This document shows positions 36,369 to 45,080 of a DNA stretch of 49,202 nucleotides, piece after piece (within the stretch, counting starts at the first letter, position 1; every line of letters begins with the position of its first letter). Position numbers and translations under genes: made by a program. The stretch is from the NCBI GenBank assembly GCA_020426515.1, contig JAGQPW010000004.1, forward strand, positions 6,399 to 55,600. Reading direction: 5' to 3'. This DNA comes from Planctomycetaceae bacterium (GTDB taxonomy: Bacteria > Planctomycetota > Planctomycetia > Planctomycetales > Planctomycetaceae). Below the pieces are notes generated by a model. It was not told the origin of the DNA. It did not search any database and worked only from the letters and a program-made list of their open reading frames with translations.

Positions 36369-39155
36369 TCACCACAACCCGCGCTGCTCCCAGTTGGGAT
36401 CGAATCCCGTTCCTTCGGCAGCAATGGATTTGACGTCGGCGAAGATCTCGCTGAGCAACACACGCGGAACACGGCTGAGCGGCAGCTTCGCAGCATCCCA
36501 GGCAACCGGCTGAGCATCCTCGCCGAGCGGCACAAAGTAGAACGACCGCAATGCTGCGGGGATGTCTTCTTCCGGCACGAAACTGCCGGTGAATTCCAAG
36601 CGGGCTTCCAGCCGCAGCGAAGGAAATGGCTTCGCATACCACCAGAAGCTTCCCGCATCCTGCACTGCTCCGCGAGTCCAGTTGAGACGATTGGCTTTGG
36701 ACCGCAGCCGGAACGTCGTCAGCATATGCCCCTGAAACGTCATTACGTCCGTGGCATGCAGCATCTCCGGCGTGAGCGACCACGCCTCTCGATTGAACTG
36801 TGGGAACAGAGGCTGCACGTCATAGTCGGCCAAATGCTCAATCCACGCCTGTTCCAGTTCCTGTGGCAACGAGCACGTATGCGCCAGACCGATCTTCAGT
36901 TCCGGTGTCAGTTCAACTGGCTGGTCCTCATGATCCGTCAGTGACCCATCTTCCAGGGGACGGAAGACTCTCACCACTTCCATTGATTCCCCGGCTTTCT
37001 CATCATCCTTTGTGACGCGGACAGCCATCCACACCAGCCTCGTACACAGCGGGCCAACAATGGGATGCATCCGCAGATCGCGCAGCCAGTCAGCGACAGA
37101 CCACGTCCGCTGAGTGCAGAGTGCCTCGTAGAAGCGTTCGGTTTGCCGTTTGGTCAGTTCGCGAACGGTCTTGCGAGCCTCGGACAGCGACTTCTTCGCC
37201 ATCTTCACCAGTTCCGGATCATCCTGTTTTCCGGCGGCCGGGAGGTTCTTCAAAGCCTTGCCGTCGCTGTTGGCAATCCGTAGCCGCAGGTCATCCGTCA
37301 GCGTGACAATGAACGACCGTGGTCCATAGTCGAGAACCATGCGGGCAGCAGTAAGCGCCGGTGTCCCATTGTCGTTGGCCTGTCGCGTGAAGCCCCCGTC
37401 GGGCAATGTGCGGTCGGCCAGTTCGTCCAGTGTCCAGCCTCTCCGCTCGGCCAACGACTGCACATGTCCAGCCGCCACTTTCTGCAGAGACTTTGTGCGA
37501 AAGCGAGTCGAGACAGCGATCAGAGCCTGAATCGCCACCGGATCATCGATCCACGCCAGAACCTCCAGCAGCGCCTTGCACTGCGCCAGCCGCTGACCGA
37601 ACCACTTGCGAAGATACTGCTCAATCAGGCGGACACATTCACGGTCACCACCAATCGCCACGAGTGACAACACCCCCTTCTGGCCGATCGCCGAGCCGAC
37701 ACAATGACTCGAATGCTCGTTGAAGAGCGATTTGTATAACTCCTGTTCGGACGCGTATTGTTCGCGTGCCCACGGCTGTGTCCACAGAGCCCGCGCCTCC
37801 CGCCCCGCCTGCTCGGCGACCTCGGAAACCGGCGGGGTCCTCGTGTCTTCTTCAATCCAGCTCGCCAGCAGAAACCGAGCGAGCCGAGCGACGTCGCCCG
37901 GTCGACACAGTTGGAGGTAACGCTGCACCAGCGGGCCAGGCGCGATATTCTTCCGCACGACCGACTGCAACACCCACCAGCCCACGATCTCCGGTTCCAC
38001 GCGTTGGCCGGTATCACTCCAGAACAACTCCGGCAACGTCTCCAGCAGCAGCCATTCCGATCCTTTGGGCCGTTTCTTCTTCAGTCCCTTCCGGGCTTCC
38101 TGCAGCAGTGCCGCCCGATCAAGAAACTCGTTGACATCGGCTCCCAGCCGATCAAGAGCCTGAATCAATGTCCCTTTGACGACTTCCTGTTTCTCATTCA
38201 GGAACGCCTCTCGCAACGAAGGAATCGCCGAAGGATCGCCAAGTTCACCGAGCCAGTTAGCGGCGGCGGCACGAATCGCCTGCCGCCCCTCGTGCAACGA
38301 GGCCATGACTCTCGGCAATTTGTCGGCAACGCGTGCCAGCACCTGCTGGGCCGGGGCCCGCATCGTCTTTTGCTCGCCAAGCGCATACTCCCACATCAGC
38401 GGGACGACACCTTCCGGCAGAGTGGGGAACATCCCGAGGACACGAAACGCCGTCGCCAGAAGCTGATGTCCCTGATGACTGTTGATCGCCGGTCCCATTT
38501 CGCCGGAGAAGCAACTCACCAGCAACTCAAGATGTTCATCGAAGTACGGCCAGATCGCCTCTGCGTCCCAGTCGCAGAACACATGAAACCCGGAGTTCAA
38601 TTTCAGCCACGCTTCTCCCAGCGCTGCGGGCGAAACCCCCGGAAGCGTCTGCGCAGCGGCGCTGAGTTCGCGCAGTCCGAAGGCCCCCCTGGATCGTCGA
38701 TAATAGGCATCGAGATCATGCGATTTCTTCCACCACAGAGCCGCTCCACGGGCTCCATTCGCATGCAGATCGAGATGCCCCAGAGCATGGGCGATCCGCA
38801 CAACCTGCACGAGATGAACTTCCGGGGGAGCAAACCAGTCGCCCAATGGTTCCATGTTCCAGGCGTACAGCCGAAGTTCGCGTCGCATGGGTGTGAACTT
38901 CCGGCTGGCACCGGAGACGTAGTCGAACAGGGCCTGCAGCGTGTCGGCATCAACCGGCTCGGGCAGATGCGGCTCGGACACCCAGACCGGACGATCGGGA
39001 GCGTTGAATTGCTCCAGTTGCCGATCGTAATTCAACCTCGCGCGAACATAGCCTTTGGCAAACGCTTCCAGCAGTGCCTGCTGTCCGGCCTCGGGGAACG
39101 GAACCACGCCGGCCACAGCCGTGTAAGGAGACAGGTTGGGCGGGTCCGAAGGCAT
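36369..39155 (-). CDS. DUF4132-domain protein with HEAT-like repeats
   Basis: This protein of about 928 residues is large and cytoplasmic, with no leader. Its middle contains HEAT-like pairs (AIRAAAANWLGELGDPSAIP, then SLREAFLNEKQEVVKGTLIQ). Its C-terminal third matches DUF4132: ANSDGKALKNLPAAGKQDDP, a Lys-rich helix, HPIVGPLCTRLVWMAVR around residue 697, GLAHTCSLPQELEQAWIEHL and DVQPLFPQFNRE. The function of DUF4132 proteins is unknown. Some are linked to molybdate-related (MolR) or WGR-domain proteins. The start is uncertain: I use the ATG at 39155, but the frame is open to an ATG at 39320, which would overlap the divergent DnaA-like gene's upstream region. It converges on the TIGR03000-like gene with a 15-base gap. 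Confidence 0.75.
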   Translation of the reverse strand: MPSDPPNLSPYTAVAGVVPFPEAGQQALLEAFAKGYVRARLNYDRQLEQFNAPDRPVWVSEPHLPEPVDADTLQALFDYVSGASRKFTPMRRELRLYAWNMEPLGDWFAPPEVHLVQVVRIAHALGHLDLHANGARGAALWWKKSHDLDAYYRRSRGAFGLRELSAAAQTLPGVSPAALGEAWLKLNSGFHVFCDWDAEAIWPYFDEHLELLVSCFSGEMGPAINSHQGHQLLATAFRVLGMFPTLPEGVVPLMWEYALGEQKTMRAPAQQVLARVADKLPRVMASLHEGRQAIRAAAANWLGELGDPSAIPSLREAFLNEKQEVVKGTLIQALDRLGADVNEFLDRAALLQEARKGLKKKRPKGSEWLLLETLPELFWSDTGQRVEPEIVGWWVLQSVVRKNIAPGPLVQRYLQLCRPGDVARLARFLLASWIEEDTRTPPVSEVAEQAGREARALWTQPWAREQYASEQELYKSLFNEHSSHCVGSAIGQKGVLSLVAIGGDRECVRLIEQYLRKWFGQRLAQCKALLEVLAWIDDPVAIQALIAVSTRFRTKSLQKVAAGHVQSLAERRGWTLDELADRTLPDGGFTRQANDNGTPALTAARMVLDYGPRSFIVTLTDDLRLRIANSDGKALKNLPAAGKQDDPELVKMAKKSLSEARKTVRELTKRQTERFYEALCTQRTWSVADWLRDLRMHPIVGPLCTRLVWMAVRVTKDDEKAGESMEVVRVFRPLEDGSLTDHEDQPVELTPELKIGLAHTCSLPQELEQAWIEHLADYDVQPLFPQFNREAWSLTPEMLHATDVMTFQGHMLTTFRLRSKANRLNWTRGAVQDAGSFWWYAKPFPSLRLEARLEFTGSFVPEEDIPAALRSFYFVPLGEDAQPVAWDAAKLPLSRVPRVLLSEIFADVKSIAAEGTGFDPNWEQRGLW

Positions 39156-39425
39156 GGCAACAATCGGCAGTTGGTGAGGTCGAAAGCATCCCGGGGCATT
39201 CGTGATATCCGGCAGCGCGACAGATCGGCAAACCCGCGCCCCTGGAAACAACAATCTGCTCCGCAGGCATAAATCATGCGAAAAACTTGTCTCGCCATGG
39301 CTCGTTGGTTCATTGTACACTATCTGAAGATCGGGAGGGAACTCCCCTCCAGGCGGTCATTGGTCGAAGGTTCGGACCAAGACAGCGTGAGGTGCCCCGA
39401 TCACCAAGGACGGAGAAAGCCAGCT

Positions 39426-40469
39426 GTGGTGCGTTCTACCCGAGACGTCCATGTTCACGGGTTCCTCGTGCTTCCGGAAAATCGTTTGGCCCATGCAGCG
39501 GTCAAGCGATTGTATCCGCAGGGACGAGGACGTCGGGAGACTGTCGTCACATTGTTTGGCCCTGTCGGATGCGGCAAGTCGCAACTTGCCCGCGAACTGA
39601 TGCGTCAGTGGGAGCAATTGGGCAACGACGTGCGGGTCCGTAGTCTGACAGCGTCCGAGTACGCCGCGCAATTTGCTCAAGCCTCTGCAGCCGGCAGCAT
39701 TCCAGCATTCCAGAACCGCTATCGGCGCGATGTCGACCTGTTGATCGTCGAGGACATCCAGGCCCTCGGTCCCCGTCCCGAGACGCAACGAGAACTGACA
39801 GCCACGATTGACGAGACCGTCAGCCATGGCGGTCGTGTCCTGCTGACATCCACCAAAGCGCCCGGAGAAATTGCCGGGCTCTCTTCCAGGCTGGTGAGCC
39901 GGTGTCATGGCGGCGTCTGTGTGGCGATGCAGGAGCCGGCAGGAAGCAGTCGCGAGCTGCTCGTCCAGCACTTCGTTTCCGCCATGCAGTTCCCTCTGCC
40001 CGAAGAACTCTCTGCCCGCATTGCCCGGCAGGTGAAAGGGGGACCGCGAGATCTTCTCGGATTCCTCTATCAGGTGCTGGCACGGATGGGCCAGTCGCGG
40101 CGACTGACGGCTTTGCCGGGTATTATTGACGACCTGATCGCTCAACAGGTGAGCGGCCCGGATGTCAGCGTGGGCGATGTGGCCCGGGTCACAGCGCGGC
40201 ACTTTCACATGACGATGCAGGAATTGCGGGGCCCTCGTCGGGCTCAGCAGATTGTTCTCGCGCGGCAGCTGGCCATGTACCTGACCCGCGAGCTGACCGA
40301 TCTGCAGCTGCAGGAAATTGGCGAGTATTTCGGCGGACGAAATCACAGCACGGTGCTGCACGCCTACCGACAGATGGAATCGAAGGTCGAATCCGATGCC
40401 GTTGTCGCGCATCACCTGGAACAGATTCGCACCCGGCTGAGCGACCCGCTGCACGCCATGGCCCGCTAG
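39426..40469 (+). CDS. DnaA-like AAA+ ATPase with DNA-binding domain IV, lacking domains I and II
   Basis: The 347-residue protein consists of DnaA domains III and IV only. It has Walker A GPVGCGKS (residues 45-52), Walker B LLIVEDIQ (105-112), where most DnaA proteins have two Asp, and a sensor region (VLLTSTKAPGEI). The C-terminal helix-turn-helix carries RAQQIVLARQLAMYL and the DnaA signature IGEYFGGRNHSTVLHA (298-313), which reads DnaA boxes. Domain I, which recruits DnaB helicase, is absent. The start is uncertain: the GTG at 39426 (or 39429) follows GGAG, while the frame is open to an ATG at 39276. It could be the initiator itself in short form, a DnaA paralogue, or a regulator. mreB follows 156 bases downstream. 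Confidence 0.78.
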   Translation: MVRSTRDVHVHGFLVLPENRLAHAAVKRLYPQGRGRRETVVTLFGPVGCGKSQLARELMRQWEQLGNDVRVRSLTASEYAAQFAQASAAGSIPAFQNRYRRDVDLLIVEDIQALGPRPETQRELTATIDETVSHGGRVLLTSTKAPGEIAGLSSRLVSRCHGGVCVAMQEPAGSSRELLVQHFVSAMQFPLPEELSARIARQVKGGPRDLLGFLYQVLARMGQSRRLTALPGIIDDLIAQQVSGPDVSVGDVARVTARHFHMTMQELRGPRRAQQIVLARQLAMYLTRELTDLQLQEIGEYFGGRNHSTVLHAYRQMESKVESDAVVAHHLEQIRTRLSDPLHAMAR

Positions 40470-40625
40470 GCCTTCTGCCTTGCTCCCGCAGAAACGGCGG
40501 CGTCCAAACGCATCTTGCCGCAACTTGCCCATTCCCGGTACAACCCCGGCTGCCTGCGAGGGGTTCCGGGGGCCATTGCGCCGCCGGTTCGGGCTCCTTG
40601 CCTGTTTCACGAAGTATCCCGCCCC

Positions 40626-41669
40626 ATGTTTTCCCGCGTCCGTGACTGGCTTTGCCCTGATCTCGGGATTGATCTCGGGACAGCGAACACCTTGATCGCT
40701 GTCCGCGGGCAGGGCATCGTTGTGGACGAACCATCCGTCGTGGCCCTGGAAAAGGGATCTCGGCGAGTGTTGGGACGAGGCACAGCAGTCGGCAAGCTGG
40801 CCCGGCAAATGATGGGCCGCACTCCCGAATCGATCACCGCCATTCAGCCCCTGCGTCAGGGAGTGATTGCGGACTTCGAAGTCTGCGAGGCAATGCTGCG
40901 ATATCTGATGCAGAAGGCGGCCCAGCAACGCGGAGGGATGCGTCCCCGTGTCGTGATCGCCGTCCCCTGCGAACTGACCCCTGTTGAGAAACGCGTCATC
41001 TTCAACAGTGCCGAACGGGCCGGAGCAGGTCGTATTTACCTGATCGAGAAAGTCAAAGCGGCCAGTATCGGCGCCGGTCTGCCAATCAGCGAACCCATCG
41101 CCAACATGGTGTGCGATATCGGCAGCGGGACGACTGAAATTGCCGTCCTCAGCCTGGCAGAGATGGTCGCCAGCCGCTCCCTCAAAGTGGCGGGAGATGA
41201 AGTCGACAATGCCATCGTCAACTATGTCCGCCGCAAGTTTTCGCTGCGAATTGGTGTCCGTTCCGCAGAACAACTGAAAATCGACGTTGGCAGTGCCTAT
41301 CCACTCGACGAAGAACTGCACGCCGAAGTCCGCGGCCTCGACATCATGAGTGGCATCCCCCGCAAGGCGATCATTTCCAGCGAGGAAGTTCGCGAGGCGA
41401 TGCAGGAACCGCTGGGAGCCCTCCTCGAAGGGGTGCGGTCGGTCATCGAACGCTGTGCCCCCGAGTTGATTGCCGACCTTGCGGAGACCGGACTGGTGCT
41501 GTGTGGCGGAACCGCATTGCTGCGTGGCATCGACGCATTATTCCGCGAGCAACTCGGCATTCCGGTGCGGATCGATGAAGACCCGCTAACCACAACAGCG
41601 CGGGGAACGGCGATTTGCCTGGAGCATCTGCAACACTGGAAGGGACGTTTCCAGTCGGAGGCCGCCTAG
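40626..41669 (+). CDS. mreB: MreB-family actin-like protein with an altered active site
   Basis: The 347-residue protein matches MreB along its length: phosphate-1 motif GIDLGTANTLI, then LRQGVIADFEVCEAMLRYLM, phosphate-2 DIGSGTTEIAVLSL, VAGDEVDNAIVNYVRRKF and the adenosine motif LCGGTALLRGID. MreB polymers direct wall synthesis and cell shape. In the usual LIEEPMAAAIGAG segment this protein reads LIEKVKAASIGAG. The Glu generally regarded as catalytic becomes Lys (about residue 142), and phosphate-2 GG becomes GS. ATP hydrolysis may therefore be impaired. The ATG at 40626 is chosen because MFSRVRDWLCPDLGIDLGT is family-like. MreC follows, but MreD, RodA and PBP2 are not in the window. Confidence 0.85.
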   Translation: MFSRVRDWLCPDLGIDLGTANTLIAVRGQGIVVDEPSVVALEKGSRRVLGRGTAVGKLARQMMGRTPESITAIQPLRQGVIADFEVCEAMLRYLMQKAAQQRGGMRPRVVIAVPCELTPVEKRVIFNSAERAGAGRIYLIEKVKAASIGAGLPISEPIANMVCDIGSGTTEIAVLSLAEMVASRSLKVAGDEVDNAIVNYVRRKFSLRIGVRSAEQLKIDVGSAYPLDEELHAEVRGLDIMSGIPRKAIISSEEVREAMQEPLGALLEGVRSVIERCAPELIADLAETGLVLCGGTALLRGIDALFREQLGIPVRIDEDPLTTTARGTAICLEHLQHWKGRFQSEAA

Positions 41670-41875
41670 TGGAACGTCAACTGGAACAGTGCGGGGGCCA
41701 CAGCAGGCTTGCCCGGCAGTGCCTCGTGAGGTTGCTGTCCACCGGGAGCGTGACGCCAATCGGCATGCCGGGACGACTCGCAAACCAGATGACCTGGTCC
41801 ATCCAATCCACTCCTGCGCTCCCGCCATTCATCCCGTCCCCCATACGTCATCAAGTCTGCGGCGGAACGTAACTC

Positions 41876-42850
41876 ATGTCCGTTCGACCGGCACGTTCTG
41901 GAACGCGAAGAACAGCCAGCTGGCTGGTATGGGCCGCCTGCGGGCTTTTCGCCGCTGCTTTGTGCCTCGCTCCCGATCGCACGCTGGTTCCCGCCCGCAA
42001 GTTGGCACTTGATCTCGCCGGCCAGGGACTCGAACTCTCTTACCAACTGCAGGACCGCAGCGAGACAGCATTACCAGATTCACGAGAACCCATGAGCCAG
42101 GAAATGGCTCGGCTTGAACTGGCCAGGCGCCAGCTGGAAATTCAGACGGCAGAATTGAGGCGGCAACTGCAGGAACTGGAAGCGCGCGCATCCGCGCCAT
42201 TGAATGTCACGCCGCATCCAACATTGATGAAACACGCCGCGATCGAAGCTCTGGTGCTGGGCCGTCTCGGGTTGGCCACTCCTGAACGTCAGCTGATCAT
42301 CAATCTCGGCACTTCATCTGGCATTCGCAGTGAAGAACTGGTCATTTCGCACTCGGACCTGCTGATCGACCTCGGGACTGACCACGGGTTGTCTGCCGAC
42401 GACTTATTGCTGACCGGGCAGACGCTATGGGGACGCGTGGTGCAATCGGGACGCTGGACCAGCACCGTGCGACGGCTGACCGACGGCGAATTCCGCACTG
42501 CGGTGAGGCTCGTTCGCAGCAGTCCGCAGGGGCCTGTGTTTGGAGCTCGCGGCATCCTTGTCGGGACGGGAACAGGCTGTCACCTCGAACAAGTCTCTGC
42601 GACCGAACCTGTCTCCGTCGGCGATCACATCTACACCGATGCTGCAGTCACTTCACCTCACCCGCTGTATTGCGGCTTCGTCACTGCTGCCGAACTGGAG
42701 CCGTCTGACAGTTTCTGGACAATCGAAGTCCAACCCGCTGCCGAGGAACAGCCGGACAAACTGGTGGTGCTGCGTCCCGAACTGAATGCATTGAGACTAT
42801 CTGCAGAACCAGCCAGTACATCGCCGAACACACAACCCACATCGAACTGA
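41876..42850 (+). CDS. mreC: MreC-like cell-shape protein
   Basis: The 324-residue protein has a membrane segment near the N-terminus (about residues 14-33, ASWLVWAACGLFAAALCLAP). A coiled-coil helix follows (about 70-105, EMARLELARRQLEIQTAELR), and then the tandem beta-barrel region of MreC, with NLGTSSGIRSEELVI, SDLLIDLGTDHGLSADDLLL and WGRVVQSGRWTSTVRRLTD. MreC couples MreB to peptidoglycan synthesis on the periplasmic side. Sequence similarity is low, so the call leans on domain order and its position after mreB. The 206-base gap between the two genes has no clear gene. TfoX-N starts eight bases after the stop. Confidence 0.72.
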   Translation: MSVRPARSGTRRTASWLVWAACGLFAAALCLAPDRTLVPARKLALDLAGQGLELSYQLQDRSETALPDSREPMSQEMARLELARRQLEIQTAELRRQLQELEARASAPLNVTPHPTLMKHAAIEALVLGRLGLATPERQLIINLGTSSGIRSEELVISHSDLLIDLGTDHGLSADDLLLTGQTLWGRVVQSGRWTSTVRRLTDGEFRTAVRLVRSSPQGPVFGARGILVGTGTGCHLEQVSATEPVSVGDHIYTDAAVTSPHPLYCGFVTAAELEPSDSFWTIEVQPAAEEQPDKLVVLRPELNALRLSAEPASTSPNTQPTSN

Positions 42851-42858
42851 TCCTGTCC

Positions 42859-43188
42859 ATGGCCTACGATTCACAACTGGCCGAGCGCATACGTCCGTTG
42901 ATGCTCGTCCTCGGGTGTCAGGAGAAGAAGATGTTTGGCGGACTCGGATTTCTGCTGAACGGCAACATGTGCGTCGGCGTATGGAAAAACTCGCTCATTG
43001 CTCGAGTCGGTCCCGATGAGTACGACGCGGCTCTATCGCTACCCGGGGCAAAAGAATTCGACATCACCGGGCGGGCCATGCGAGGCTGGGTATTGGTCGA
43101 AAACCACGGACTGCCGGCGGACGACGATTTGCAGCAGTGGGTGCAGCGGGCAATCGACTTCGTGCTGTCTCTTCCGGCGAAGGGTTGA
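42859..43188 (+). CDS. TfoX N-terminal-domain protein
   Basis: This 109-residue protein is a single TfoX-N domain: KKMFGGLGFLLNGNMCVGVW, SLIARVGPDEYDAAL and ITGRAMRGWVLVENHGLPAD. Full-length TfoX/Sxy proteins regulate competence genes, but free-standing N-domains such as this one have no proven role. It lies eight bases after mreC and is probably in that operon. It converges on tadA with a 15-base gap. Confidence 0.85.
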   Translation: MAYDSQLAERIRPLMLVLGCQEKKMFGGLGFLLNGNMCVGVWKNSLIARVGPDEYDAALSLPGAKEFDITGRAMRGWVLVENHGLPADDDLQQWVQRAIDFVLSLPAKG

Positions 43189-43203
43189 TCCCTCCCGGTG
43201 AGA

Positions 43204-43695
43204 CTACTTCTTGCCCTTGGCTCGCTGCTCGGCAAAGAAGTCCTGTAACAGGCTGGCACACTCTTCTTTGAGCAGCCCCCCCACGACCGTACAGCGGTGA
43301 TTCAGCCTCGGATCTTCGGTGATCTGATACAGAGTGTGACACGCCCCCCCCTTGGGGTCGGTGGTCCCATACACAATGTTGGGCATGCGGGCCTGCACTA
43401 TGGCTCCAGCACACATCGGGCACGGTTCGAGCGTCACGTACAGCGTGCAATCGATCAACCTCCACGAATCCAGCGCCTGCGCTGCCTGCGTGATCGCAAT
43501 CATCTCGGCATGCGCGGTCGGGTCGTTGAGCGTCTCCCGCTGATTGTAGCCCTCTCCGATCACACGGTTTTCAAACACGATGACCGCCCCCACCGGAACT
43601 TCCTGCTGGTCATAAGCCAGGCGGGCCTGATCAAGAGCCCTGCGCATCCAGCGTTCCTCAGGTTGCAGCGGATTGATGGGGACAGGCTGAATCAC
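43204..43695 (-). CDS. tadA: tRNA-specific adenosine deaminase
   Basis: The 163-residue protein has the zinc-dependent deaminase core: HAEM at residues 62-65 (zinc ligand His and proton-shuttling Glu) and [16 protein letters not shown] with zinc-binding C92 and C95, preceded by EVPVGAVIV. TadA converts adenosine to inosine at the wobble position (A34) of tRNA-Arg(ACG). The C-terminal helix [19 protein letters not shown] is also typical. The start codon is a GTG at 43695, less sure than the rest. Other family members start near WMRRAL, about ten residues later. Confidence 0.92.
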   Translation of the reverse strand: MIQPVPINPLQPEERWMRRALDQARLAYDQQEVPVGAVIVFENRVIGEGYNQRETLNDPTAHAEMIAITQAAQALDSWRLIDCTLYVTLEPCPMCAGAIVQARMPNIVYGTTDPKGGACHTLYQITEDPRLNHRCTVVGGLLKEECASLLQDFFAEQRAKGKK

Positions 43696-43868
43696 GGGAA
43701 GCGGCGGGATAAAGGAAGCGGGAGACGGTTTGGGTCGGTATGGTAGCGAAGGTTCGAGTTTACAGCATCATTCTCGCGACACATGCCTGTACCCTGTTCC
43801 CAATTCCTGTTCAGGACGTAGAATCACGGGTCCATTCATCTTGCCTTACTCCAGACCAGCGACGACAC

Positions 43869-44354
43869 ATGGATTTTGATGCACGGCTGCGCAAAGCAAT
43901 TGAACGCGGCGAAAAAGTTCGAGACTTGCGAAGCCAGGAGGCTCAGGCGCGGGTACTGAGTGAAGAAGAGCTGCGAAATCTGCACGCCGGATTTCGCATC
44001 GAGCTTTCCGACCACATTGAGCAATGCCTGAAGAAAATCGTCGAACACTTTCCAGGATTTGACTTCCAGACCGTCGTGAGTGAGGAAGGCTGGGGGGCAA
44101 GAATTCGGCGCGACGACCTGCAGATGTCTGGTGGCCGTTCCAACTCTTTGTACAGTCGACTCGAAATGTTGGTCACGCCCTTCAGTCCCACGGCCGGAAT
44201 TCTCGAACTCTCGGTCAAAGGGACCGTGCGAAATCGTGAAGCAATGAGCCGCAAACACTTTTATCGACTGACGGAAGTTGATCTCGATTTATTTCGTGAA
44301 CTGATTGATCAGCGTGCCCTTGAGTTTGCCGAACTCTATTCCGCAACCACTTAG
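43869..44354 (+). CDS. Conserved hypothetical cytoplasmic protein
   Basis: This 161-residue protein has no leader and no membrane segment. It opens with a charged helix (RLRKAIERGEKVRDLRSQEA), followed by a mixed domain with EQCLKKIVEHFPGFDFQTVV, GWGARIRRDDLQM, YSRLEMLVTPF and ILELSVKGTVRNREAMSR. I do not recognise it. The first ATG with a sensible N-terminus is at 43869. An open frame extends back to 43740, but it reads as non-coding. The eda gene starts 52 bases after its stop and is probably in the same transcript. Confidence 0.6.
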   Translation: MDFDARLRKAIERGEKVRDLRSQEAQARVLSEEELRNLHAGFRIELSDHIEQCLKKIVEHFPGFDFQTVVSEEGWGARIRRDDLQMSGGRSNSLYSRLEMLVTPFSPTAGILELSVKGTVRNREAMSRKHFYRLTEVDLDLFRELIDQRALEFAELYSATT

Positions 44355-44406
44355 TCTCGCTGTCCCGCCAACGCTCACTCGACCGGCAAATTCAACGGGC
44401 CACTCC

Positions 44407-45060
44407 ATGAGTCGACATACTGACCTTCAACGCGTTCTCGATCTGGGGCTGGTGGCGATCATCCGGGCTCCCTCGGGCGAGCAACTTGTGCAGGTGGCCG
44501 AAGCGTTGCTGGCCGGAGGAATTGATGTCCTCGAAGTCACTTTCACTGTCCCCGGAATTCTGGACATCCTGAAAGAAATCCGCGCGGCATTGGGTGACCG
44601 CATTCTGCTGGGAGCCGGCACGGTGCTTGACCCGGAAACGGCCCGAGCCGCGATCCTGGCCGGAGCCGAATTCATCGTCACCCCGACCGTGAATCCCGAC
44701 GTCATTCGCATGTGCCATCGCTACGACAAACTTGTGATGGCCGGAGCATTCACTCCCACGGAAATTCTGACTGCATGGGACGCCGGGGCCGACATCGTCA
44801 AACTGTTCCCCGCGGACATCGGCGGGCCGAGCTATCTGAAGACCATCCATGGGCCGCTTCCTCAGGTGCGACTGTTACCCACCGGGGGCGTGAACCTCAA
44901 TACATTGAAAGACTTTGTCGACGCCGGAGCGTGTGCCGTTGGACTGGGCAGCGCTCTGGTGGAGAAGGCCGCTCTGGCCAATGGTGATATGATGCGTGTG
45001 CAAACCCAGGCTGCCGCCTTTGTGCGGCAGATGCAGGAACTGCGCACGCGCCGAGAATAG
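44407..45060 (+). CDS. eda: KDPG / KHG aldolase
   Basis: The 217-residue class I aldolase cleaves 2-keto-3-deoxy-6-phosphogluconate to pyruvate and glyceraldehyde-3-phosphate. Key residues are present: E43 in VLEVTFTVPG, the GAGTVLDPETA and AEFIVTPTVNPDVI strands, and the Schiff-base lysine K132 in GADIVKLFPADIGG, with LLPTGGVNLNTL closing the barrel. The length is normal for Eda. No Edd or KDG kinase lies nearby. The enzyme would serve Entner-Doudoroff or uronate breakdown, consistent with the pectate lyase elsewhere in the window. The longer frame upstream (to 44305) overlaps the preceding gene and is not family-like. Confidence 0.92.
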   Translation: MSRHTDLQRVLDLGLVAIIRAPSGEQLVQVAEALLAGGIDVLEVTFTVPGILDILKEIRAALGDRILLGAGTVLDPETARAAILAGAEFIVTPTVNPDVIRMCHRYDKLVMAGAFTPTEILTAWDAGADIVKLFPADIGGPSYLKTIHGPLPQVRLLPTGGVNLNTLKDFVDAGACAVGLGSALVEKAALANGDMMRVQTQAAAFVRQMQELRTRRE

Positions 45061-45080
45061 ACTGAGTTGGGAGTTAAACA

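Noticed and set aside
39357..41321. A 654-residue open frame on the minus strand opposite the DnaA-like and mreB genes
   Set aside because: It runs antisense to two well-supported genes. Its residues show no domain, and the frame follows from third-position codon bias.
41670..41875. A possible small gene between mreB and mreC
   Set aside because: The short frame there has no ribosome binding site and no recognisable residues. The sequence looks non-coding.
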